The notes beneath the pieces were generated by a model. The model saw nothing but the letters and a program-made list of their open reading frames with translations. It ran no database searches and had not been told where the DNA came from. Shown here piece after piece: positions 45,268 through 59,280 of a stretch of DNA of 64,000 nt (the stretch's first letter is position 1; each line of letters begins with the position of its first letter). A program made the translations under genes and the position numbers. Origin of the DNA: Cyprinodon diabolis (Eukaryota; Chordata; Actinopteri; Cyprinodontiformes; Cyprinodontidae); the NCBI GenBank assembly GCA_030533445.1, contig CM060064.1, positions 19,234,126 to 19,298,125 of the forward strand, in the 5' to 3' direction.

Positions 45268-48200
45268 ATGATGCCAGGAGACACACAGGCCAAAACGGCG
45301 ACTATAGCCGAGGACGCGACGGTTGGGAACTGTCAAAACTGTTCAGTCCTGCATCAGGTACGTCTGGATCTTATTGACAAAACAGACTCTTTAGGTTGTG
45401 TTTTGTCATTTACGACGGTAACTGTGTCAAGTTTGTTCAATTTACAACCCAAAAAACTAACTAACTAACTTTTTGTTTTGTTTTTTGGAGCAGAGCTTGA
45501 CGGAGTATATCACATCGTTCCTGGCCCTTAAGCAGAAAATAGCAGTTACAGAGTGAGTATAAGCTTTGGTGACGCGTCATAACAAATTAAGAAAAAATAG
45601 GCGAGGTGTATCAGTGATTAATTGGTTTATAAGCTAGGATTATTACAAATGGTATGTGTTTGTCAATATTCCTCACGACTCATCGCTTCACTTAATACAG
45701 TAACAAACTAGACAAAAAAAATCTGTAATTTAGATTGGGTAATCTCAATGTAGTTTACCTTAAATGAATGGTTTGCTGTTTAAAAATAAAACAAAAATGT
45801 TAGATATAGCTTTGCATCAAACTAAGATAAGACTGGAATAGAAAACAAAACACCTACCTTTAACACTCAGTCCTACATAAACACACTTTTCGCTGGCCTT
45901 GAGTTGTGGGACATAATTTAAAAAAAAGAGCTTAATCTTTGGGGATTTGTTTTGGTGCCCTAAAGCATCTGAAAGGTTCATAGATAAGGAGGATACCTGA
46001 CAAGGACTTTGAACAAAGACCTGATAAAAGCATAAAAAATGCCAATCAAAGTTAATAATTGTGAATGTTTGCATGCAGCTTTTACTTAAATAACTGATGG
46101 TCATTGTTTCTTTCATTTTGGTAAAGGCATCTATTTTGGCATTGTATTTCAATATTTGTAGTGACTCTATTATCCTTCGGGAGCAGCTGGAGGAACTGCA
46201 GATCCGTTTGGTCACACTGGAGAAAAAGACAGGAGATTATGAATCCATACAGGCTGAGCTGGAAGAGAAGAGGGTAGATTTTTTTTCCTATGCTTAAAGG
46301 AATTTATATATTATAATATATCCCTGTTTGACCAATTTACTTTGTGCATCTGATGAATAAAACCTAACTAACGTGCATTGTTTATTTTTCTAGGGGGCTC
46401 TTAAAGCTTATGAACAATTGTCTACAGAGATGGAAAATATAAAGAAGGAAAATAGCACCATAGCAGATGAGTAAGTAACCATTTTACTTGCTGTGCCTGT
46501 TCTGTATCCCCCACAATTTTATTTTTTTTTTATGGTACCTCAGATTTCATTGTGTTTAACTAGGATTGTGTGTGAGAAACAGATGATTAGTTTTATACCT
46601 TTTCTTACAAATAAAAATCTGGAAAGTGTGTCGTAAATTTAGGTTCATTCCCCTTCGATGTGACACATCTAAATATAATTGTGTGCACTGCAAATCTGGT
46701 CTTTTTGTATCTGACATGTTCATGGCAGTAACATGTTATGATGATGCTTTTTTTTTTTTTTTTTTTAGCACAGATAGGGAAACTAGTCAAGGTAATAAGA
46801 AGGGAGGAAGCCTTTAGAGGGTTAGGTTTAACCTTCAGCTGGATGACATCACACAATGCAGACCTGCAATGAAATGGTTCAGATCAATACATCTTTATGT
46901 GATAGAAAAGCCTAATTAAAGTTTAGCCCTAAGCTCAAATTGAGAATCTTTGACAAAACATGAAACTGATATTTACAGAAACTCTGCATCTAGAACTAAG
47001 GTTAATGAATACATTTCTGACTGTTGCAAACAACATCTAAATGAAATAGAGCATGAACAAAGAGGCATATAAATAATTGTGAGGCATTAATACAGAGTAT
47101 GGATTAAAGGGTCACATTAAAAACTAAACCATTCATCTCCTAGGAATAAGAAGCTTGGAGACGAGCTGAACAGTTTGAAAGGTAAATTACGGTTATATCT
47201 AGTAATCTCCTTTAATCTATTATTGCATTCTAAATTCTCCTGGATTATTTTTCTTCAACTCTTAGATTTAACAGAAACACAGGCTCTCGAAAATGCACAG
47301 CTGAGGAGAGAGAAGGCAGCTGTTGAAAACGATTTGCTAAAAACTCAGGTAAGGAATAGGAGAAGCTTTACATTCATGCTTTTACTAATGGTCTTTCTAA
47401 ACTTTGTTTTCCTTTTAATCAAATTAGGCATCTTTGAAAAAATCTCAGGAACAGGCGGAGAAGGCTGATAAATTGACAGAAGAGAATGTTATCATCACAA
47501 ACAAGTAAGGGTTTTTTTCTTTAGTCTTATCCAAAGAACAGCGATTATAAACATGTTTTTCTCTCTTTTGTAGTATATTTTATTATAGTGCATAATAGTA
47601 ATACATTGTTTTTGTCTAATTAACAGAAATTATAATCTTGAAAACAAAGTTAAACTGCTTGAAGGTGAGTTTTAGATATTAAAAATGTTTTGATAGACTA
47701 CGGAACTTTATTGTATCTATTAAAGATGACTTGCTCTATTTGTTTGGTTTTCTTTTAGACTCAATTTGCAAACAGAACAATCAAATATCCCATCTGAGCA
47801 AAGAGAAGATTCTGCTTGGAAGGAACATCATCGACCTCCAGGTTAGGTAAAACCCTTAAAAATGCAGAATTGGGGAAAATAAGTAATCAAATTTACACTT
47901 TGTATTTGCAATTCTTTTTTAGGGAAGACTGATAAAATTGGAAAGAGAAAGGTGCAAAGGTACACAGAATTTATTTTTAATCCCTGTTTTATGGTGTTTT
48001 TTTCGGTTGTTTATTAATAAATTAAACAAATCCAGTCTAGTATATTAATTATTCAAATTAAATTTTTTTTTTAGAAGTTATTTCCAGGAAGCTGATTATA
48101 AATATCTTGATGTGTTTTTTTCCAACTAGATTATAGAAGTACTGCTACTCAAACAAAAGCAGAGCCAAAAGTTGACAAAGGTGTGGTGCTGGTTCTTTAA

Positions 48201-51200
48201 ATGACGATTCGTTTGATTTGCACCTGCACTAAGCCGAAATCAAAAATTATTATTTTTTTTGGTTTTCAGGAAAGGTTTGGATGCTGCTACAGAGTTTATG
48301 GGAATGTGTGGAGCCAGAGCAGGAACAGTCTTCAAACATTCTAGGTGGGATAATCATTGACACATCCTCTACATTTGTCTAATATTATTAAGAGAAACAC
48401 ATTCTTTTTCTAGTTTTTTTTCATAATATGTCTTTCATGTTTCCTTTTAGAGTTTGGTTGCAAACGGGGTCTTCCTCCGTCTCCGCAAACCAATCTAAAG
48501 TCGTATCAAGGAAGAAAGTTACCCTCTGGTTCTGAGATAATCATGGAATCAAATTGTCCTCAAGTCGAGGCCAGACCCAGCCACACAAAGTTGAAAGCTT
48601 GCCCTCCGGAACAGGAGTCATGTAAGCACCAAGCATCTGCTCGCCAGTTGAATCAAGAATTAAAACAGAAAAAGAGCAAACAATCGCCCATGAAAAATAA
48701 ACTTCATCATTCGTCTCCCTGCAAAGGCAACCATAATATATCTGTCGAGGAATTAATGGCCTTTTTTAAACCACTGCCCCCCTGTATATCTCCACTTTTG
48801 GAATTGGTGAGATCTTTTATTATCTTTTAAAATTTTCATAAAATTTGCAAAGAGAGGTTTTGGAGAAAAAAAGTGAATTTAAATGATTAAATGAATTACT
48901 GCTCTAACCTAAAACGAAAACTGTTTGTACATCCATGAACACTTTAATCTTACAACTAAGTTTTTGGTTCTTTCTTTCAGGATACCTGTCTAGAATCTGT
49001 GGAGATGAGTGGTAAAGGGAAAAGAAATCAATCTGAACTCTCTAAGGATGTTTTTCTTCCCAAACAAGATCCGCCTTCAGACTCTAAAAGATTACAGTTA
49101 AGCCCAGACACTACAAAATCTGTTTCAATTAATCAAAAAGATAATGTGGATGTCCTGGAACATATTTCAGATGTAAAAGACTTTGGAAACAGTGGGGTTT
49201 GTGGAGTCACTGACCTGCATGAAAACTCGGGTGAAGCTAGTAAAAAGAATAATTCATTAAATGAGACGTCCCCGCAGGAGTTGCCACTGCCTTTATTATT
49301 AAACGATAAAGTGTCAGAACAGACTTTATATTTACCAGATGGAGTGGATCATTCCCAGAGTGAAAATCCAGACAACCAAACTGATATCATTTGTGACACT
49401 AAGAGAGACTTTGAGGAGGCAAAAGAAGATAATTTGGAGACTGTTGCAAAGATGGATGTTGATGTGAGCCCAGGTGACATTCCTGATGTTACAACAGCTG
49501 CTTCTGTTGTAGATGGAGATTCAGTGGCACCCTCTGGAGAGATGGAAGATGAACAATGTGTTGCTTGGTCTAAAGGCATTGAATTTTTGGGCGACAGCCG
49601 TACCACAAAAGATAAAAAAGGTCTTGTGGATTCTTGTCAGGAAAGTGCAAATCCAACTGCTTCAGGGCCTGTTTCCCATGACTCTGAACTGACAGAGGTT
49701 TCTTTACTAAATAGCAGTGACAGCATAAGTGCTGTTTCAAATAAAGACATTGAAGAGGAAATGGAAGTAGATGCTGGGATACTTTGCCGTGAAGAGGATG
49801 ATGGGAATGCTGTGCAAGCTCTCAGAGAAACTGATGTTACAGCTTCTCCCTCAGAGTCAACTGCCAGTAACAAACCTTTAGATCCTAAAACATCTCCGAT
49901 TTTGAACAGGAAAGATGAAGACCCCAGTTGTCCCTTAGAGCACAAAGAAGCTATTTCTATAGCTTTATCACCAAAATATTTTGACAAAGAGGAAAGGAAA
50001 AGCCAATTGAAATCTGATCGTGCTCCTTCATTGTCCCCAAAAGATGCAACTGTTGACTCTAAATCTCTGAAAGAAAATTTGCATTTACTTTGTAGAAAAT
50101 TAAGTCCTTCATGTCTGTTGCCTCAAGTAAACCTTAAGGCTTTGGAAACTGACCCAAACATGGAGATTGTTGAAAAAGCTTTACCTGTTTCTAGTACTTC
50201 ACCTATTGGGAGATCTTCTGCCACCAAAGAACAAAAGAGCTTGGATATTTTTACACCGGTTCATGAACAGCCAACTTCACCTGTGAATGTTGAAGGAAAA
50301 GGTACAACGGTGTCCAGTCCAGCAGCAGCTCAAACGCCAGAGTTTATTGGCCAAGTTCTCTCTGAAATGGGTGCTCCACTTCCTCCTGTCCTGACCCCTC
50401 TAACAACACCTCCTAAAGCAGGAAAGCCAATCAACCCCAGGAACGCGATTGGAAAACTTTTATTTCCTTCACCTATGGATAGCTTAGTTTCACCTACAAC
50501 TCCACAGAAAACCAATTTAACACCAAACTGTCAGCAGCTGGGTTCATCTTCCCTGAACAGCCCCGGCAATCCAAATGGAGTCCCCTCATCACCTCTCCAG
50601 TTTGGCTCTGCAACACCGAAACATGCTTTGCCAGTTCCTGGGCGCTTTCCCACCAAAGCAGTTAGTTCTTCCCCTTCATCTTCAACCAGTCCACCTCAAG
50701 AAAACTCCATGAGGATCCTTGATACCATGTATCCAGAACTCTCAGCCCGCGCCCGTACTCTTAGCATCCTGAGAGGTAATGTTGGTCTTGGTTCATCGGA
50801 GAACGGAACATTACCAAAAACAAATGACAGTCAGATATCTGGCTTTAAAACCATCAGCTCCACATCAACAGCCTTTACAAAGACAGAGACTAGAGGGAAA
50901 AAAAGATCTTCAATTGATTTGTCCCAGCCCAAAGACAGCAAGTGCCCAAAGTTTGACAGCAGTTCTACTGGTGTTACTGGCAAGCAAGAGTCTTCCCTCT
51001 CTTTAACTAGTAGAGATGAGGCAGCTTCTTCCAGTACTGTGGAGCCAGATCAGATCAAGAACCAGACAGCACCTCCGGCCATAGAAACTGTTGAACCAAC
51101 TGAACAGGATCTTATTCTTGATTGTCTACATAAAATTGAGAACCAGTGTTTTGATTTGCTTCCGGTTATCAAGAGCCACCTGTATGTTGGTAATCTGCCC

Positions 51201-54200
51201 AAAAAGCCTGTCCTAAGGGACGAGGAGAAGGAGGTCATCTTTGAGATTTGCACATGTAGCTCTGTGAGTATACCCATTTCTCCTTGCTTTGATCAAGCCT
51301 AGTATGCTGACCTTTCTGAATGCTTTGTACTTGTTTACTTTTGTAGAAAGAATGTACCCTTCTTTAGAGAATTTTGTTTAATCAACTCCATTTAGTTTGG
51401 TTCATGGGTTAATCAGTTTTTAAAAGTAAAGTTTTAAAAGAAAAAACGTGTGCATAATTATGTGTAGAACAAATCTATACTTCCTTTTAAGTCTCAAAAA
51501 GTCAAAACTAATGTTTCCCATAGGGATCTAAGTCTGTAAGCTGTTATAATTGGGCATTGTTTTAAGCTTTGTACCCTGTTGTATTTGTAGTTATTGAGTT
51601 GAGTAGTTGTGTTCACAGCTTGTTGAACCTTTAAATCAAGTTATATGGATGTTAATATTAAATGACAAACCAGATGCAGATAGTTAGTAAATACTGTGAG
51701 AAAACAGACTGGCTAAATGTTATCTGTACATGTTGCTACAGTTAAAATAAGCACTAAATTAAAGCAGAACTGAATAGTTGAGAGATTCTTTGAAACTATT
51801 TTTGAGAGTTCAGAGATCTTACTATATGTGAGGACACAATTGTTTTCGTTTTAAAGTTCTTATTGCAGAAGAGCACATTAGAATTAGAAAGACACAAAAG
51901 TTCAATATATGGCCTTGTAAAATCTGGAACTGGTTGTTCCTAACTGAATACAGATTGTTAAAAGCACAGAGCATACACGTAGGTGTGGGTCTGTGTCCGT
52001 GATGGTATAAAAAGCTCATTTTCACCCAACTTTGGTGTAGCGTAGCATTTCAGATATAGCTCACACTGTGATCTAGTATTGATACATTTAATGGCATTAA
52101 CTGTGTACATTAGGGGTGGAATGGTTCACAAAATCCACGGTTCGGTTCACGGTTTCGTGGTCACGGTTTTCGGTTCGGTTAAGTATATGTTGATTGTAAC
52201 ACCGAAATCCCATAAAAATTAATGAAAAAATCCCCCAAAAATTAATGAATTGTAATTATTTTTAATGATCCGCGGAAACCCTGGATCATTTGCTGCTTTG
52301 AATTTAATCATTTCACGCATGCCCTCTACGATCTCCAAGGAACTCAGAGCGGAGCGGACTGGAGCCACAGCGGAGGCTGTAGGCTTTGTGCAGGCGGTCT
52401 GGAGCGCAGCGGGGCGGGGCGCTGACGGAGTATGTGGGATTTCGGGGTTAGCATGACATGTTGGTCATGTTGCTGTTAGCATAAACAAAACGTGATGCAC
52501 AGTGCTTGCACACTGTTGCACTTTTATCCACAATTTTCTTTCCGCCGTAAGTCACTCTAAATGCAAAGTGGTCCCATACAGCAGACCTATAAAGTGCTGC
52601 TGGCGCGTCTTCCAACTCCTGTTCTTTCCCACTCGCCATACCCGCAAAATTCTCCACAACAACTGATTTTTTTCTGCTACACCCGGCTACGCTGCTTCGC
52701 TTCTTCTTCTTCTTGTTTACTACTGGTGGTTGGCTTTGGTTGTAGTACCGCCACCTTCTGCTCTGGAGTGTAAACGCTTTGCCTATGAGAAAAAGGAGCA
52801 GCGTATGAACCGAACGAAACACACGCGAACCGAACAGTTCTGACGGTTTTCATAAACCGTTCCATCCCTAGTGTACATCAGGGTTTTTTGGGTTTTTTTT
52901 TTCCTCATTTGCAGAGTGAAACATGCCCCTTTGATAATCAGAAAGGGAAACACTGTAGCTTAACAAGTAACACATAACTTTAACTGTTAGAATAACAATT
53001 CTTTTTTGGTGCTGATTTGAGGTCCTCCAACATATAGGTTTCTTACGTATTTGAGCAAAGTAAATATGTTTAAAAACATTGTTTTGGGAGTTGTTATGCT
53101 GCTTTTACAGTCCTTTTACAACAGATAGCCAAACAGCTCCTTATCCTGAAATTACTGTCAAGAACCCTTTATATTGTCTCTTTACCTGAGTGTAGTTTAC
53201 ACCCCTAGATTGCATACAATATCACTTATTTGATGTTATAGAAAGGTTATTGCTTACACATATTACACATGTGGACAAAATAGTTGGTATCCTTCGATTA
53301 ATGATTGAGAAACATACAATTATCACAGAAATAACATGAATCTGACAAGAGTAATAATGAAAAGAAATTCTATGAAAAATCAGACATTGCTTTTCAACCA
53401 CGCTTCAACAGAATTACTTTAACTCATGAAACAGGCCTGGTAAAAAAAAAAAATCATGGGAATATCATAGTAATAATTCCTTACACAACTTTTTGAAGCA
53501 ATCATTGCAATCAAATGATTCAATAAGACTTCTACTCTTCTCAGCAGGTATTTTATCCGACTCCTCGTGAGCAAACTGCTACAGTTGTTTTCAGGTTTGA
53601 AGGGTATCTTTTCCAGATGTTGTGTTTTAGCTCCTTCCATGGATGCTAAATGGTATTTGGGTCAGGACTCATAGAAGGCTGGATGTTTTTAGCTGTGGGT
53701 TTTGGGTCATTATTCTTTTACAAGACCCATGACCTGCAACTAAGAACAAGATTTCTGACACTGGGCAGCACATTTCTTTCAAGACACCCTGTGCCAGATG
53801 AAACAACGCAGCCCAGAGCATAACAGAGGCTCCTTCATGTTTCACATTAGGGACAGTGGTCACTTCTTGGTGTGCTTCATGTTTCTATCCATGAAGATAG
53901 AGTGGATGCACCTTGCTAGAACGTTTAGTCTTTGACTCATCTGTCTATAGGATATTCTCTCAGAAGCTTAGTGACTTGTTTACATCTAGTTTGGCTTTTT
54001 TTATTATTTTTTTTTTTAACAATGGTGTCCTACGTAGTCGTCTCATATTGCATCCCCTTTATTTCAGACCATATCCAAATCGTTTTGCTCACATTTGTAA
54101 TGGAAATTAGTGCCTGTCAACTAGTGCCTACCTTTAGTCCAAGGATGTTTAAAGGAGGTCCTCAATGGCCACTGTCCTATAGGTTTTCAATGTTTCTTGG

Positions 54201-57200
54201 CTTCAGCACAGCTGATTCTGATTACTGCAGTTCAACCAGAACCGATTAATTAGCTATCCATGGAAATCAGCTGTGCTGAAGCAGGGCAACCTGGACCGTG
54301 GCCCTCAAGGACCGACTTTGGAAATGCCTGCTGTAGCCCTATATTTAGGCCCACTGACTGATTAAGATCGTAGACACCTGTAGTTCTTTTAGTGGACACA
54401 TCTTGAATTAACATGTCCCTTTAGTTACATTATTTTCAGTCTTTTCCTGGGTTACCATAATTTTTGTCCTGGGCTATTTCATGAGTTTGTTTTGTTTTTT
54501 TTGTTTTTTTTACTTTTGTAGCATGGTAGAAAACAGTGTCTGCACTTTATTTGCTCATTTTCTTAGAATTTTTATTTATTATTACTTCAATCAATTTTAA
54601 TTTTTTTTCTTTCACTAAAGAGGGGGTGCTAGCACTTTTGTCCATGTTCAGTGCTCAGTGTTGCATTTAGGGGTTCGAGTTACTGGTAGAGAACACCGAG
54701 ACATTATATTAGGCCTTTCAAGAATCAAAACTACACTTATGGTGCATTCACACTGGAGGAATTGGCAACACCTACTGCAGTTGATTCACATAGAATTCCT
54801 ATGCAAACCGCTCAGTGAGCAGTGAACTCCATGCGGTGAGAGCATTCACTGCATTCACTGCTCCACCCTCACCTTGTGCTACTAAATAGAGCTGAGGTCT
54901 TGTCATATAGCTGCACCATATAGAGAGAGAGGAGTGGTTATCGCTGAAGTTGAAAAATCTGAAACTTTTAACAAAGGAATAAAATAAGCACTCCCTCTAT
55001 AGGTATTTAGGTGGCTTTTAAAAAAAGCAGTTGCAATTTAGTCCTATAGGTGCTGTTAATTGTCCTCATTTACCTCCAGCACAGAGCCCCGTCTGTCACT
55101 GCACACTGCCCAGCATCAGTGTTTTCTGAGGGGGTAGATTTACTAGGAAGTCTGGGAGAATCAGAGCTGTGTCTGGATGAACCAAGGTGATTCAAAAGTT
55201 TTATAAGGAACAATTTAGCAGCAGTCTGTGATTTTAAGTTTCACCTGGGCTTTTATTGTGAAATGCCAACAGACAGCCAGACCTTGACAGGAAATTACAT
55301 GGGGTTGCCAGGGGTAATGGCAGGTTAAACAAACATTCTAGCCACTATATAAGGTAAAAGCCCACTGTTACATTCATTACCTGCACAGGAATGACACGTG
55401 TTTTTAATGTAAAAACGTTATATCAGGAAACGAGCACAGCACTAATGTCTGCTGGGATGGCGACGTCATTGGCCATCATTAAAAATAATTCTTCTTAATC
55501 TTAAAACCAAATCAGCATAAACAAAATAAAGTAACACTGAAAAGGTAGGCTACAAAATTTTTATTCAATTCAGAGCTTAATAGAGGGTATAGTTGACCTC
55601 CGGGGGACCTAAAAAATAATCTTTAATATCTGAAACAACAGCAGCTTTTGTTTTTTATTTATTATTATGATTTTTTTTACAAATGACCATTTTAAATGCA
55701 CAAACCTGCACTAAAGAAGGACTAACCATTCCGTCTATTTTTTGAGTTTTTACGTCGATGGGGTTTCAGCCTCTCGCAGCTGAAGCTCCCCCTCATTTTT
55801 ATAAAAATAATAGAAACTAAGTTATTGTCTAGTGGAACCTGGGGGGAAAAGGGGACAAACTTCCATCAGTCCAGAGAGACATTATAGTTACAAAAGAAAA
55901 ATATATTGTTCTTAGGCTAATTTTAACAACTGTTGGTTGTTGTTTTATTTTGTTGTTTTTTTCTTAACAGCTTCAAGTAGAAGAAATGATGACGGCCATA
56001 TTGACCAAACTAAAGGCTGAAAAAAATTCCCTGAGCCTAAATTATCTACAAGCACTGTGTCGAGTTTACATTGGGATCTGTAGACAGAAGAAGTACTGGG
56101 AGAAGGCTCGCATCCTGGCCTACAGCATTCTTGTTGAAGGTGGACAGTTTTTTCTTCTTAAAATACCTTTTTTTTTAACTTAAAATTACAATTGGGCTTT
56201 TCCTTAAGCCTTGATTTTTTTTTCTATTTAACCTTTAAACAGTGTGTTGATTCATTTTATGTTTTTTCAGATTTTCCAGATTCAGCGAAGCTAGTTCTGT
56301 TTATGGTGACAACATGGCCGAATGTTCTATCTCACAGTAGTTTACTGTGCCAGGCCATTCATTCCATCACCCAACTGAAAACACCAGAAGCGCTTCATGG
56401 TTGCCTTTCTGCTTTTCTTGGATGGGAGAAGGTATTTTCTGATTTAAAGATAGGCCTGCATTCTTCTTTTTTATGACAGTGTAGTTTTTTGCAACGGTTC
56501 TCAAATTGTAAAATAAAAAATTTTACCACCTCCTTGTAGGTTAGGATACAATTAGCTTATATTTGCTACCGAAGTCTTGAGTGATTTCCTGAAACCATGT
56601 CTTCCTTTCTTTTATCTCTACAGAATCCTCCTTGTGATGCTGACCAGCTGATCCTCAGAACTCTGGAGGAGCTCCGCTCAGGTTCCAATCAGTCTTTCAT
56701 CAAACACATCCGCTATGGAGAAGACCTAGGAACTGGAGCCTGGGAACAAATCTTCACACTGCACCTCTTGTGTTCACAAAAAAAGTGGAAATGGACCTAT
56801 GAACGCATTCTGGGGTGAGCTCATTTCTACCCCTAAAAATATGACCCGTCGTTGTTTTGATAATTGAAAGTTTGATCATTGGAGGAGTGTTGGCCTAGTG
56901 GGTTGGAACAGTGCTATTGTGCTCTGAGAAGAATGCAAGTACCTGGTTTGATCCCCACAGCCTCCACTCTGGGTTCTTGAGCAAAAACCCATAACCCCTG
57001 ATTGCTCCCCGGGTGCCACACAATGGCAGCCCGCTGCTTCCTAAAGGGATGGGTTAAAATGCAAAGGACAAATTTCCCCATTGCGGGACAATAAACCGAT
57101 TTTTCCTTTTTACATAATTTCTGTGTAATTTTCCTTTTCTACTACAGAACAGGACCATACAAGTCTTTTTTAGTTTATTAGAATTTTACCTAAAAGTTTT

Positions 57201-59280
57201 TTTGTTTGTTTATTTTAAGAGATTTAAAGTAGGAAATTTAAGAGATTCTTAAAGTAAAAAAAAAAACATCCTACATAGATTATTACACATGAGGGGAGTA
57301 TTTTTAAGGGTTTATATCAGTTCATTTTGATCCCCATGGCTTACAGCTAAGGGGAAATTCATAAAAGAAAATGTAACAAATATTAAAAAGATCATATTTC
57401 ATAAAGGAGGTTATATTGTCATATTAGGGTCTGAAAATAACTGGGAAGACAGTTGGCTTGACATCTGTCAAGCAAACATTATCTAACACCACAAAGCAGC
57501 ATAATAGAAAGTTGAGTGGAAGTTAGAAATATGATGGAAAAAGGTCTCATTGGGGACTTTTTAGCGAGGACCTATAAGGACTGTAGAAGGAACGCTACTC
57601 AAATTGGAGAAAATGTTAAATCTTGGACGGCAGGTCGACTCACCATAGACAGACATATAGGCAGTACTTTACATGGACCGGTACAAAGTACCATCACATT
57701 GAGATGTTATCCTTCAACATATCCACACTTTTTTTTTTTTTTTTAAGTGTAGGGCACATACAGGGAACTTTTAAAATTAGAAACATTCTTATTCTTCATC
57801 ATAAATGGCGATTCACTGCTCACCTGGCATACATGTAGTGCTTTCTGAATTTTCAGCTAATATTAGGGACATTCAGTAAAATGTTTGAGCCTATTGGGTA
57901 AATCAAGTAGCTTTTAGCTAATCGCAGCAGCAGTAGCAGCTGTAACACATAACACAGCAAGCGGAGTTAACAGATGAATAAAAACTCTTACTAAATCTGG
58001 TCAGGATTTGACTTTGGACTTGAGAGAAGCCAAAGTTAAAGTAAAAAAAATGAGGCTCTCTACCAGAAATGCTCCTGCTGCTCGCAAGCTTTATGGACAT
58101 GCCGATTTTAATTTCCAACAGGAACTGGCACCTGACCACTCTGCCATAAAGTACCCACACCTGCATGGTAATTGTGCTGGATTGCTCACCTGACCTAAAA
58201 AAAAAAGTTTTTTTTTTCTCCCTTTATTTCAATTTTCAAAAGGACACGGTGAAAACATATGTTACACAAGTCCCAGTTTAAACCAAATTATATTTATAAA
58301 GAAAGTTGCAATGCATGCACTTCATATGATCTCAAGGCATGACTGCTGAATGCACTAATGGATCATTGGCCGATACAAGAAAAAATGCCAATTTCAGCCA
58401 GAAATATTGATGTGTCTTTTTTTATTTGATATTACCAGCAAATTTCACTCTTTTGACCACTATTGAATTGATCTTAATACCTATATTAAATTTTCAGCAG
58501 TTTTCCCTATTTGTAAGCTTTCAAATAAGCTCTTGAAATATGTCAGTTTTTAATTTAAGGAATCTCTAAAATAACTGATAAAATTAAACTTTCATGATAT
58601 TCCAATTTCTTAAGAATTTGTTTTTCCTTTGCTCACCGCTCACTTTATTCTAACAGCAAAGACCTGTGGCCATTGATGAACTCCTGGGTTCTACAGCCAA
58701 GAGATCAGCAACAACCTATCCGAGATGAGACTGTTGCCACTGTACTACGACTCATAGGTCAGTGGCTTTTACTCTGTTTGTATATTAATGGCAACAGGAA
58801 CTAATGTGTGAAATTGTTCCAACTAGACAGAGAAGAATCTAATTACGTTTGTTTTTAAACAGGACGTCTCACCCAGTTGGGCCTTAAAGAAGGTTGTGTG
58901 TCCTCTGTGGTCACTGTGGCCAATATTATCAACACGTTTGGAAGGCATGGACAAGCTGAAGGTTGGAAGCTTCTATAATATCAAATAGATTTAGTTCAGC
59001 TGTATTTGACTTGAAACATTTAATAAATATCCCATCAATTGGTCAAGAGATATGGTTATGTACTGCAAGTGTTGTGACGCTGTGATATCGTTTTGCAGGG
59101 TTGCCATGGACGGTCCAGCTAGCAGCCGTTTACTGCATCTATGAACTTTCTCCCTGTAACCCCAAACAAGCCCTGGATGCTATTGCTGGGTGGAGAGGAG
59201 AGGCTGCTCAGAGTGTCCCTCCTGCCGTCACAAGTTGCATTAATCAAATAGCATCCATATGCAGACAAGTCAAGAGCTAA
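45268..59280 (+). CDS. ice1: ICE1, Little Elongation Complex subunit 1 (complete, 20 exons)
   Basis: Nuclear scaffold of the Little Elongation Complex, which in other vertebrates joins ELL and ICE2 to support small nuclear RNA transcription. Exons: 45268-45357, 45494-45552, 46162-46273, 46394-46470, 47144-47181, 47266-47348, 47428-47504, 47627-47664, 47759-47841, 47923-47959, 48130-48180, 48270-48344, 48451-48806, 48981-51263, 55971-56139, 56271-56431, 56624-56814, 58657-58757, 58863-58961, 59099-59280. Total 1453 codons plus stop; all phases close. The start is the first of two adjacent ATGs (ATGATGCCAGG), matching the MMPG start I recall for the family. Residues about 30-270 are coiled coil; a long low-complexity Ser/Pro/acidic region fills the 2283-bp exon 14; the last ~330 residues form the conserved helical C-terminal domain ([39 protein letters not shown]). 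It is shorter than human ICE1 as recalled (~2200 aa), chiefly through a smaller exon 14. Confidence 0.93.
52111..52870 (-). mobile_element. hAT deletion derivative B (760 bp)
   Basis: Ends TAGGGGTGGAATGGTTCA and (right, reverse complement) TAGGGATGGAACGGTTTA are inverted repeats. The 8-bp duplication GTGTACAT is exact at 52103-52110 and 52871-52878. Subterminal GGTTCGGTT/GAACCGAAC words repeat near both ends, as expected for transposase-binding sites. It encodes only a transposase N-terminus. Confidence 0.93.
52448..52651 (-). pseudogene. hAT transposase N-terminus with half a BED finger
   Basis: The frame includes [20 protein letters not shown] followed by TVCKHC, the BED aromatic signature and first Cys pair, and ends a few residues after NSNMTNM without the second His pair. 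The catalytic hAT domain is missing. Because it lies inside a 760-bp element with perfect target duplications it is not a host ZBED gene. Confidence 0.75.
53266..54653 (-). mobile_element. Decayed Tc1-like element D
   Basis: The left end CACATGTGGACAAAATAGTT and the right end (reverse complement) CACTGAACATGGACAAAAGT are imperfect inverted repeats. On the minus strand, at about 53863-53669, [12 protein letters not shown] and a [12 protein letters not shown] piece correspond to the VMVWG and QQDNDPKHTS-type motifs of Tc1 transposases. An inverted repeat (CTTCAGCACAGCTGATT, 54201 and 54265-54281) shows another small element inserted within it. Confidence 0.6.
56815..58656 (+). other. ice1 intron 17
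   Basis: Contains a SINE (56886-57107). The rest includes poly-T and poly-A runs and no supported gene. Confidence 0.6.
56886..57107 (+). repeat. tRNA-derived SINE, copy 3
   Basis: Same family as the 4905 copy: head TGGCCTAGTGGGTTGG, B box GGTTTGATCCC, body CCCCGGGTGCCACACAATGG, tail GCGGGACAATAAACCG. It lies in ice1 intron 17. Confidence 0.75.

Larger units (their letters stand above)
51264..55970 (+). other. ice1 intron 14
   Basis: This 4.7-kb intron separates the giant exon 14 from the conserved C-terminal exons. It contains hAT derivative B (52111-52870) and a decayed Tc1 (53266-54653). The interval 54700-55970 shows no recognisable element. Confidence 0.65.

Noticed and set aside
49349..50515. 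Antisense frames of 60-116 codons opposite the large ICE1 exon
   Set aside because: They are expected opposite a long low-complexity coding exon, with no motif or splice support.
52448..52822. A host ZBED-type zinc-finger gene
   Set aside because: The frame lies entirely inside a 760-bp hAT with inverted ends and an exact 8-bp target duplication, and the finger is incomplete.
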